Source: Cercophora sp. LCS_1
Taxonomy: Eukaryota > Ascomycota > Sordariomycetes > Sordariales > Lasiosphaeriaceae
Length of the DNA: 64,000 bases
Direction: 5' to 3'
Assembly: GCA_036250225.1 (NCBI GenBank)
Contig: JAPZLL010000007.1
Coordinates: 682,001 to 746,000, forward strand
Position numbers and translations under genes: made by a program. A model generated the notes under the pieces. The model saw only the letters and a program-made list of their open reading frames with translations. It did not search any database and had not been told where the DNA came from. Positions 44,592 through 54,500 of this stretch are shown one piece after another (position 1 is the first letter of the stretch; every line of letters starts with the position of its first letter).

Positions 44592-45837
44592 ATGGCTCCC
44601 CACGCCCAAGACATCATCGACCAAGATGCTTCTGACCAGAGCACCCCTGACAAAAAGTCAGAGGACATTTGCGTCCAAATCCCTGACCTCTTCTCCTCCA
44701 TCATGTCGGTCCCTCTTCGCATCAACCCGCACTACTTCCCGACTGTCCGCGCTCCGGGCTACGAACGCATCCGCACCCTTTTCAACAAAGACGCCGTCTG
44801 GTCCGCCAAAAACGAGTCTGTTGAACTAGGCCTTCTCTGCTCGACATGGGCTCCTGGCGCCCCGGCTGAGGCACTCGAAACCCTCTTTGACTACAACCAC
44901 TGGGTGTTTCTATTTGACGATCGTGTGTCCTCATCTCCATTCTCGTACTCCGTTCCCATCAACCCTATCATCATTTATTTTCTTTACTCACCTACCCATC
45001 CATAATCATACCTACCTATCCATCCCCATTCCACCCCTAACAGTTCGCATAGAATTCGACGAAGGCCACCTCTCCTCCTCCCCGCACCTCGCAGCCCTCG
45101 AAATCCAAACTCACACCTCGATCATGCACGCCCATCCCACCCCCCTCACAACCCCCCTCCACACCCTCTGGTCATCCATCTGCACCCGCGTCCGCGCTTC
45201 CTCCCCTCCCGCCGTCTACCACCGCTTCTGCACCCTCCATACGCACTACTTCACCGGTCTCCCTCTCCAGCTCACCACACCCCTCCCTACCACCGTCTCC
45301 TCCTACCTCTCCTTCCGCCTCCGCACAATCGGCGTGCTCCCCGCCTTCCCCATATCCGAATACGCCCTCGGCGTGAACATCCCGCAGCACGCGTACAACC
45401 ACCCCTCCGTGCAAGAGATCATGCATCTTTCAGCAGAGATGGTCATTCTCGTAAATGATATTGCTAGTTATAAGAAAGACAGAGTACTGGGTGTGGGGCT
45501 GAATATGATTTGCGTGATGCAAAAAGAAGGGCTGTCGATGCAGGAGGCTATGGATCGGATGGGGGCCATGTTGGAGGGGTGTTATAAGCGGTGGTACGGG
45601 GCGCTGGCGAGGATGCCGGTTTGGGGGGAGAGTGTGGATGGGGAGGTGTTGCGGTATGTGGAGATTTGTAGGGATGTGGCGCTGGGGTGTTTGCATTGGA
45701 GTTTTTTGACGGGGCGGTATTTGGGTATGCAAGGTGGGGAGGTAAGGAGGACGAGGAGGCTGTGGATCAGTGGGAAGGAGGATGGGGAGAGGGAGGAGAT
45801 GGGACGGTTGTACGATGGGATCGCTATTAGGGACTAA
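44592..45837 (+). CDS. Class I terpene synthase (cyclase), 2 exons
   Basis: Predicted Mg-dependent cyclase of farnesyl (or similar) diphosphate. Exons 44592-44922 and 45053-45837 give 371 aa. The intron (44923-45052, 130 nt) begins GTGTGT and ends CGCATAG. That acceptor restores the metal motif FDDQFDEG (D109, D110, D113). The earlier acceptor CTAACAG, 9 nt upstream, stays in frame but inserts three residues into the motif. The NSE triad is NDIASYKKD (N245, S249, K252/D253), 136 residues later, the normal spacing. The diphosphate sensor Arg lies in SFRLRTIGVLPAF and the terminal RY pair in HWSFLTGRYLG. All catalytic elements are present, so the enzyme should be active. Product unknown. No P450, transporter or regulator is adjacent. 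The sense strand flips from C-rich to G-rich near 45430. Confidence 0.9.
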
Positions 45838-46498
45838 TTAGATCAAGGAATTGTTGGTTGCATCCCTTCCAATGAAGGAAGATGCCGTTGGCAGTGGTAC
45901 TGGTTGTGTTATTTGGCTCCTTCCTGACATTGTTTGTGTACGACCATCACCGAGTAAACAAACCCGCACTCACGCATCACCAACCATGGAAGGAAGGAAA
46001 CAACATTTAAAAAAAAAAAAAAAAGAGCAAAAATCTCACCGCCGAACCTCACTTCCCGGTGGAAGTGAAGGTCGACGGCTACATAAACCCCGGGCCCGGT
46101 GGCAACTGTGGAGTTTAAGTTCGAACTGGGCCCTCCAGGAATATCACGACTTCTACTCTTGCGAGGAGTCGAACCCAGCGCCTACCCCGCGGGCCGGGGC
46201 AGGTCTACGACGGTCCGTCTTATACTGCGGCCATCAGGCTGCAGTGTTTTACCACTGCGCCATCTGTCCAGGCCAGTTGCGGCCGCCGTTGAAAATGGAG
46301 GTCCTGGATCAAATACATATACCTCACTCGGTCATTGGCAACCAATCAACCACCTTGATGCATTCACCATCTTCATAGGGTAGCTCAGTCTTGACTGGCA
46401 CATACAAAATAAAGTCCCAGTTTATCTCTTTTTTCTTCTTCATTCCACCGCGTCCCGTCCAATCTAGCACAAACATACAAGTCTTACAAATTCATCCT
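45838..46498. other. Spacer with a Pol III-like element
   Basis: Between the terpene synthase stop and the rad3 stop. It contains the tRNA-like unit at 46009-46275 described separately and no protein-coding signal. Confidence 0.55.
46009..46275 (-). ncRNA. Putative Pol III transcription unit: tRNA-derived SINE-like or structured RNA
   Basis: On the minus strand a perfect A-box (TGGCGCAGTGG, 46262-46252) is followed 76 nt later by a perfect B-box (GGTTCGACTCC, 46175-46165). Downstream are a second TTCGA site (about 46119), a hairpin (8-bp arms TCACTTCC/GGAAGTGA at 46049-46056 and 46061-46068, extended to 11 bp by one bulge) and then T16 (46024-46009). No full cloverleaf forms: the acceptor halves GGACAGA and CAAGAGT do not pair and the T-stem has a mismatch, so it is not a functional tRNA. 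It could be a tRNA-headed SINE whose T-run is the tail, a tRNA pseudogene, or a Pol III RNA using T16 as terminator. I saw no target-site duplication. Confidence 0.42.
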
Positions 46499-49356
46499 CT
46501 ACGCACCCAAAGCCATCAACGCCTCCTCATCGTCCTCATCCATCTCGTAGTCGCTATCAGGCTTCTCTGCCCTAATCGACACCGCCTGCGCCATCATAAA
46601 CTCCTCCTGCGCCTGCTGCGCGCGCAACTCCTCGACCTGCTCCTGCGCAATCTTCTCCTGCCTCTCCTTGAGCTCCTTGATATCCCAGTACGACACGCCC
46701 TCCTGCGCCTCGGACGGGAACGGCTGCGCAATCTCCCTCAAGAACCGCCGGGCATTATTGACCGCCATATCCGTGCTCAGATTCGCATCGACATCCAGTA
46801 AAGCCTGATTGATCCACTTGGGCAGCTGCGCACGCTTCTTCTGAAAGCGGCGGTCAGCCAATACCATGATACCGTAATCGTCCTTGCCGCGGAGGACGCG
46901 ACCCAGACACTGGGCAGCGTGGCGCATGGCGTCGAATGAGAGGAAATCACTCTCGCGGATGCGATACGTTTCTCTCAAAAACTCGAGACGCGCCTTGAGG
47001 ATGCGCGACTCGGTGTACTGGAAGGGCGCGCCGATACAGAGCACCGTGCGGCCGTAGTGGTGGTCGAAATCGATGCCCTCCGACACTTTGCCGCGGGCGA
47101 CGCACAGCATGACGGCGCCGCGGCCCTTGGAGCACGCGGTGCGGTACGTCTCGAGCGCCAGCGAGGTCTCCTGTGCGTCGGGCGTTTCAACCGTGATGAT
47201 CTTGTACTTCCATACCTCGTCAAGGATACCCATGCCCTGCCACATGGATATGATGGACTCCATGTAGAGATACGACGGGAAAAAGACCACCATGCCGTCG
47301 GGCGTGATGCGCGCAAACTCGGTGAGGAGGTTGCCGTAGTTGCGCACCACGCTGGGGTCGTTGCGCACCTGGAAGCTGGTCGAGATGCTGGTTTGATCAC
47401 TCCCGCGCGTGACGATCATGGGCAAGAAAGACTTGCGCGCCAGCGACATGCTGTAGGATTCTTGGACGACGGTTGTGAAGCCTAGCATCTTGGGGTACAT
47501 CTCCAGCGGAGAAATAGTACCTGATGTGATGACGACCGAGCTGAACCTGTCAAACACAGGCTTGATGGCAATGGCGGCATCGAGACAGGTGAAGTGGAGG
47601 ACGGGGTTGGGAATCTCGGCCGTGTCGGATTCGTAGGGCTCGAGGATTAGGAGGAAGCCCTTTTCGTAGGTCGCTACCAGCGTTGCAAATGTAGCAACTT
47701 CTTGCAAAGGCTGGTACTCCTCGATGTTGGTGAGTTCGAGCGTCCGAACGAGTGAGGTCAACCGCTCCGCGCAGAACTTGAGCGGCTTCTTCTCGATAAA
47801 TGTGTACTCCTTGAGATGTGTGAGGAAAGATTCAGGGGTCTCTGAAATGACCTGCCGGACTTTCATTCGTGTCTAGACATGTTACCCTCGTGTTCAGCTG
47901 AAGTGACGGACAGTTGTTACCTTGAGATACTCGATGAATCTGCGGAGGAAGGCGACGAAATGCTCTGCTCGCCTAATATTACCGGGGACGGCTTCTTTGA
48001 GTAGATCATCAGGGAGAACTGGGTGTTGTCAGAGTCGAAACCTAGAGCGCCACATGTGACATACCTGGGTTGGACATAAAGGCATCCTCTCGACGCGCCT
48101 CGTCATTGCCACGGAGCCCTTCAACCAGCTTCTCGTACTCGTCCTTTAGCTTTTGCTCATCCGAGTCTCGCATGTCGTTGATCTTGGCCTCGAGGTTCTG
48201 CGCGCCTCTCGTGGCTCTTCGTAGAGAATCTTCGGTGATGTCTGTGCTCAATGACTCGATGCAAACGTTGTCGATATTGTGAGCTTCGTCAAAGACCACA
48301 ATGCAATCTTTGGAGAGGTCCTTCGATACCCGCTCTGCAATTTTGGGGTCGAGAAGGTAATGGTACGAGTAAATGATGACGTTGCAGAATTGCATCTGTC
48401 CGCGGTTAGCCAACAACCCGAGTCGGCGAGTAAGAGTCGCACCATCCGCCGAGCTGTAAAGTAGGGGCACTGCTTATGCTGCTCGCCGTAGCGCAACAGC
48501 CCATCCAAGGTCCAGACTCCGTGTGGTATCAAGTTGTGAGGCTCAAGGAGATCCAGGTTCTAAACTTGCGTGTCAGCCATGGCATTTTCGAGACGCGAGA
48601 AGGGTACCGACGTCGTGGTAAACGCAGACATCGACATTCTCGCCCTTCTCCTTCTTCTCCTTGACGAACCCAGCTGTCAGACTTCGGCAGCGGGCATCAA
48701 CAATGCTGCCGCTCTTCTCTCGTTTGACCGACGGATGCAGGCACAGATTCTTTCGACTGGTCAGGCCGAGACCGCGAAAATCCTCTTCGTGACCCAAACG
48801 CTCTGCTCGGAACTTCATCAATGCTTTGAGTTCTACCAATGCCTTTTCGACCTCGGACATTGTTCCTACCATCAGGTTAGCTTTGTGAACTGGGATGCTC
48901 TTGGCACCACGACGAGACTTACGGGAGCAGTAGATCAGCTTCCGATGCTCTGGGTAGTACTGTTGGTAGGCCACAATGAGCGAGAGCAGGGTGATTGTCT
49001 TTCCTGTGCCCGAAGGCATCTCCAGGACGCAGTGGCCGCCGGCATCGAGAGTTTCTGGCCTGGGTTAGCTCTGCCCAGCACGAGTGCCAACAAGACGTAC
49101 TCTTCAGATCGCACATGTAGCTGAAAGAGGGGCCATATTAGCTGTTTTCTGCCTCAGTATCACACATTTCACATACTAGTACTGCTCTGTCGATGGATTA
49201 GCTCCTGCTGGCAAGGATGGGGTCGCCATCGAGGCACCTACCTGGATAGATTCGAGGGTACGGGAAGAGAACGGGAAGATCACTGAACAAGTCAGTATAC
49301 AAGTTCAGCCAACGTAGTATTCTCAAGGTAATGGCGCACTCGATGTTGAACTCCAT
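46499..49356 (-). CDS. rad3: Rad3/XPD DNA helicase of TFIIH, 10 exons
   Basis: 5'-3' helicase subunit of TFIIH, required for nucleotide excision repair and Pol II initiation. Exons: 49356-49340, 49282-49242, 49186-49177, 49120-49101, 49054-48923, 48865-48612, 48559-48443, 48395-48065, 48018-47921, 47872-46499; 797 aa. Introns are 46-57 nt with GTRNGT-like donors and CTAAC/CTGAC branches, and all phases agree. The protein begins MEFNIDDLPVLFPYPRIYPE. Walker A is EMPSGTGKT. The four iron-sulfur cysteines occur in RKNLCLHP, DARCRSL, DVCVYHD and KQCPYF. The DEAH box is VVFDEAHN. Helicase domain 2 has VITSGTISPLEMYP, GRGAVMLCVARGKVSEGIDF and QCLGRVLRGKDDYG. The acidic C-tail DYEMDEDDEEALMALGA is normal for fungal Rad3. 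Exon 3 is only 10 nt and is essential for frame. Confidence 0.95.
49177..49186 (-). other. rad3: 10-nt microexon of rad3
   Basis: AGCAGTACTA lies between an acceptor (CGACAG) and a donor (GTATGT), and completes PEQYYYMCDLKKTL. Skipping it shifts the frame, so it must be included for a functional helicase. Confidence 0.88.
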
Positions 49357-50844
49357 GATGGACGGTTGGCTCCCGGTGTGGGAGGATTGCAGCAGACTTG
49401 AACGCGCTTTCGAGATGCGGATGCCGTCCGCGCAACAGCGCCGGTCGACCTTGTTTTGTTCTCAATCTGAACTTTATTGAGCGACGAGTACCATCTACTA
49501 TTTTTCTGATGCCGATATCTTCTTTGACGACTTCTGTTGTCGTCACGCCAAACTCGCTGTTGTGAATGTCAAAGCCAATGTTGAAATCACGTGGCTCGCC
49601 TGCCTGGAGGCGGTCAAATCGTCGCGAATTGCCAAGCATTCTCTCGGTATGGCAAGGTGAGCAACCGCCGCCAAGACTCCATTCTGCTTGCGAGGTGGGG
49701 CTGCAAGTGCCACTCTTTGAACACCACAGTGGATTGCACGTTCCACCTGTCAAACTCGCGCCAACCCAACTCTTTTCCGACGACATCCGACAATTGGTTG
49801 TCAGTTAGCACCATCGACAATGTTTGTTCCCAACTCCGCAAGGCTGACGGCGTGTGATGTGATGGGCTAAATCGTCTTGTCAGTGTGTCATTACCTCACG
49901 CATTGCTTTCCACGATGGAACCGTGCAACAGATGACCACCACCACGAAAAGTCGCCGAGATCACAGATGACATTGGTCGGCCGCCGCACTCGACGGAATT
50001 CCACTCAAGGCCATCGGATCTCGGTCTCGAGTGTCAGCACTTGACTTGAAACTCAGCCAACCAGTCTGTGGGAAGCCGACGCTACACCTGCGTCCATCTC
50101 CACAATCTGAGCGTCACTCCACGTGGGAAATCGAACTCCCAGACCCCTGGCCGTGTCGTGGACGGCGACGGCATCCCTAGCATCCAAGGGCAGCTTCCTT
50201 CAACGTCCCTGCTCGCCATTTTTGCGCAGCCCCCATGTTGCCATTTGTGCATGTGGATGTCGAGACATGTCTCAAAACAAGCTTTGGCTGTTCGCTGTCA
50301 AAGGATTGCTGCGCATCATAGCACCAACCCTATGATCATCCGATCAGTTTCGAAACATCAACCACATCGGAAGGCCCGCGTACTGCGTAGGTAATAGAAA
50401 CAAGCAACTCGTCTGGCTTCACGCGCCGCAGACGGATGCAACAGCCCTTTGGGCCTGCTTCGTATATCCCACGCAGAACTGTAGTCTCCCGTTGCATCGA
50501 CGGTGTCGCTACCAGACGGCAAGGGCAGTGTCTGGCAACGTTCACGATACAGCGCCGCGCAGTCGCAGCCCGTGCGCCAGTCAACCCTAGACATGTCCCC
50601 CATGGCAGCGCCCACGCGCGGCGGCGGCGGCTCAAGACAACAAGGTTGAACATCGAAATGACGAGTCATCTTCTTTGCTGGGTTCCGTTTTCAGGGCTGG
50701 CATGGAGGGTGTACGCCCAAAGCAACGAGGGCCTGTCCACGCTTGGCTCCATCGTGCCCGCCAGGCCCGCAGTTTCAGGCCAATGCGAGCCAGCCCGCCC
50801 GCTGTCTCCAGAGCGCCCGCCGCGAGGCCACGGCGCGGGCGGGG

Positions 50845-51558
50845 CTTCTTTCATGCATGGAAGCCTTCCAGAATGTTTCCAAACGTGCTTCCAAGGCAGG
50901 GGTGTGGCATGGTTTCGCATCGCAACCAGATGACGGGAATCATTTGTTCCCTACGGGATGACTACACTGCCCTCAGCTGAGCTCACACAAAGAAGGCATT
51001 GACGTAGCGACGACAGGAAACGGGCGATGAGAATGACGGGAAACGAACAAGTCGGCGATCCCGTCTGAACTTGGGAAGCCTGGTCAGCCGCGATTCCAGG
51101 TTTGCATTGCGACGGCATTCGAATATTCGTTGGGCGAGTTCGTTCGGCTTAGGGCTCACCATTCCCCCCCCCCCCCAGATCCTACACTAGCAAGCAGGAG
51201 AATATGCCGAGCTGGCCAATCCTCGTGGCCTCTGCACAATCCGGAGCCGCCTTCATTCCCGTCACAGGTCCCCAGCTCAGTGTCGGTTGGCCGCCAGGTG
51301 GTCTCAGAGCTGCCCACACATTAGCGCAGCCGTCCAAGTCCGAGCCGACCGACACCACCATTCCCCAAGTATCCGTTAGCCTGGTCCGAAAACGCCTTGC
51401 CCGGCTGGCCTGCAAAGGGCAGACCAACAAACTGTGACAGGCCATCAATACCAAACCGGACAATAATAACGATGGCCTCAGGTCCTGCTTCCTGGATGTT
51501 TGTTGCAGTCTGCTCCCCCAACCCTGGTCCCATCTTTGGCTTCCATGCATGAACGAAG
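50845..51558. repeat. Pair of 21-bp inverted repeats, 20/21 identical
   Basis: Plus strand 50845-50865 and minus strand 51558-51538 share TTCATGCATGGAAGCC preceded by CTTCT or CTTCG, so 20 of 21 positions agree. They are 672 bp apart. Both are preceded by a GC-rich run. Confidence 0.75.
51164..51176. repeat. C13 homopolymer
   Basis: Thirteen consecutive C in the gene-free interval; a likely length-variable and assembly-sensitive site. Confidence 0.85.
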
Positions 51559-54500
51559 TTGCGCGCGCACGCACCAGCCCCCCCGTCCGTGCATTTTCCT
51601 TCTCTTCTTCCATCGTTTGCCCCTGGGCACGCATAGAAACGTGGGAAGCACACAGCCCTGATGGCCATGGCCATCCCCCATTCGCTACCCTGCATCTGGG
51701 TTCGACCGAAGCAAGACCGGCGGCTTGCTTCAACCAAGACTGCGCGCGCAATGCTACACGGCCGCGAACCGAACCCATGTTCGAATAACCTCATCCCGCG
51801 TTTCGATGTTTTCCACGACAGTGTGTGTTGTGCATGTTTTGATCGAGATACACCCTTCAACACCATCACCTACCGGTACACAGGGGCATTTCGCCCGACG
51901 GCTTGCCCTTCCCCGTGCCGGTTCCCGACCAACCAGGCCGACCCCTGATGTGTTCCATTGCCGAGAACTTGCTTCATCAAGAAAGCTGATCCAAGAAACG
52001 TCAAACCTGCGCCACTCCGTCCCATCACCTTGCAGCATTGAGTGGCATCCCCCGCGATATCTACCAGAGTCTCAACGGTAAATCCCACACTCGCCACGTG
52101 AGATCGGAACCGACACCGTTCACTCCCGAGACCCGGCGTTGGCGTCGGCTCTGCGGCCTCCGCAGCCGGTAGTCAACCCCCTCCGTCGTTCCCCGTCCCC
52201 TGGCCTGTCCGCTCAAACATGACCGCTTCTGATGTGAATTGCGTATCCCACTCACTCACTTTCCGATGCCCACTTACATGTCCACTCACTCTGCCTTGCA
52301 AGTCCCACGGCTCCTGCGCGGAGACTTGGACACGAGGCCAATCTCCATTCGGGTTTTAAAACTCCCTAAAAGCCGCCTGCCGGTTGGATTACCGGTCAAG
52401 TCACCGGTCGGAAGTCGGTTCTTTCGTCAGTCAAAATGATAGCTCAGCCTCTTGCCTTTTTTTTTCTGACCGCTCTGACGACCGTTGATCGCCCCGACTC
52501 CCGAGGGCTGAGACACAAAAAGAAAAAAAAAAATAACACGGAGAATTATTTTATTTTATCTAGACTACATGCCCCTCTGCGCACATGGCAATTCCATTTA
52601 TGCACCCTGTCGTGAAACGCAATTGACAGATAGTTACAATCCATTGTTTCGGAATCCAGGTTCAACATGGAAGCCCATAGGGCGTGCGGGACATGACACG
52701 AGGGATAAACACAAAAGAACCAGAAATAACTTATCGGAATATTATCTTCCTATGGAGTGGTTCCCTCGTGTGATCCCTCAGAACCCGTGCTTACTGAGCT
52801 GGGTTAGACGTGGGTGGGTGTTCCCGCCAAAAAGCCAAAACAGGTCGTGATTGCTACAGTGATATAGTGCTCCAGGTGTATTTTGGGGTGTCAGGTCTGC
52901 GGCAGCGGCTCGTTAGTTTATTGTGTTCCCGGGTCTGGTTGTTGTTGTTCCAGTTGTTCGACCATAACAACTACCTGTCAGTTCGATTTTGTAGGGCGGG
53001 CTATTGCAAACGTAGGGACTCGACGCCGTCCACTTGGATGCATCACAATGCGGTGGTGGAATCATCACAATGCGTAGAAACGTGTCATGATGCTTCCACC
53101 GGGTTACCCAAACCGCGTTCGCTTACCTCGGCCAGCCTTACGCTTTTTGCCTACATTCCCGTTGTGGTATCGTGCAGGCTGACGGACGGTACGTAAATCG
53201 TCAGGAGGCGTGGGTGGTGTGGTGGGGGGAACGGAAACAAAAATGAGGTCAGCAAAAGAGAAACGGGTCGGTCTTTGCGTGATGATGCTGTTTTGAGAGC
53301 TAGCAGGGGACGGGGAATCGTCCTAGTGCGCAGTAGTTCGCGTTTCTCTCGCCTAGAATCGTGCAGCCGTAACTGTCAGCGCAGCGGGAAAGATCTTTAT
53401 TTTCGGGGAAGCAGGGAGCTGCCAACGAGCGGGGGACGCGGAACATCAAGCGTGTTTTTGGTGTTTTTCGACGGCAGATACGTTGCTCTTTTTTAGCATT
53501 CCATTTTGCATGTGTTGCCTTTGTCGTCGGAGACGTTGGACAGCGTCCGCGTGTGACCTCCGTCCACATTTTAACTCGTTGGAATTTCGCCGTCGCCCGC
53601 GACAGAAATAGGGCGAGTTGGTTGTGTGTGTTGCGTGACAAGTGATAGTCCATAGGCGCCGCCCAATAGTGTGGGCATGATATTTTGGGGTGGTGTTCTG
53701 GGTCGCTAGGCCCTGTCATTGGCTACCGCACTCGTCGTGTTTCCCCAGAGCTTACACAGTAGGTGGGCTACGAATTGGGCGGGGAACCTACTCAGATCCC
53801 ACCTTCAGGATAGCTGCGGGATACCAGTCGCGACAATCTATCTTCGGGTCCGAGGCACAGAGCGGGGGAGCGGGGAAGTGGGCGAGCCCACATCAGATCG
53901 TGTCATGCTTCAGAGCTGTCGGTGCCGTCATCCTCAATGCCTAGAAGTACGACCGAGTTCAGAGGCATGCCGAAGGAGGTTGAGGAGCTGTTTGGCCAGT
54001 GTCCCTCTCGCGGATAACCGGATAGAGCAATGCGTCTTCCAAGGACCCCCATACATCCATCCCGGTTGATCCCTCAGGGGGTGGCATTGGAGGTTCCTTC
54101 TGCTGTGTCCCCAGGGACAGTGGCCGAGATGGAAGAGCGGAGTGGAACGCAGTGGGAAACAACTGTTGAGCTTCTGTCCAGGCATCCAGAATACAGAAAC
54201 GCGGGAAAAATAAGCGAATGCACCACCAAAGACAATGGGCAGGCAACATTCAGGTGTGTTCTGGTGGGTGGTGCCATCAAGATCCCGTGTACAAGGACCC
54301 GGAAAACTATAGCTGCGGCGCCCGATAACACCGTGGGAATCCTTGGTACTGTAACTTTCTCCGCCCTTTCTGTCCGCCTTTTGCTCCCTTCCGCCAGCCC
54401 ATCTGCCGGTTCAGTGCAAGTGGCAGCAGTCCTTTGGAATCTGGGTGGGAGGGCGATTTCCCTATGATCACCGAAGAGGGATAATGCTGGAATCTGCATA

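Noticed and set aside
28402..45837. P450 plus terpene synthase as a biosynthetic gene cluster
   Set aside because: They are 14.5 kb apart and separated by XRCC4, byr4, hsp60, cofilin and a Get5-like gene, all housekeeping. No transporter, regulator or other tailoring gene lies with them.
49292..49841. Minus-strand frames just upstream of rad3 that read somewhat like protein
   Set aside because: They are in different frames, no splice pair joins them convincingly, one runs across the rad3 start, and no family motif is present. Probably promoter sequence, though a small unknown gene is not excluded.
50090..50180. tRNA-like B-box (AGTTCGATTTC) on the minus strand
   Set aside because: The T-loop has eight bases, no A-box or pairing acceptor stem is found upstream, and no T-run follows. 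At best a tRNA fossil.
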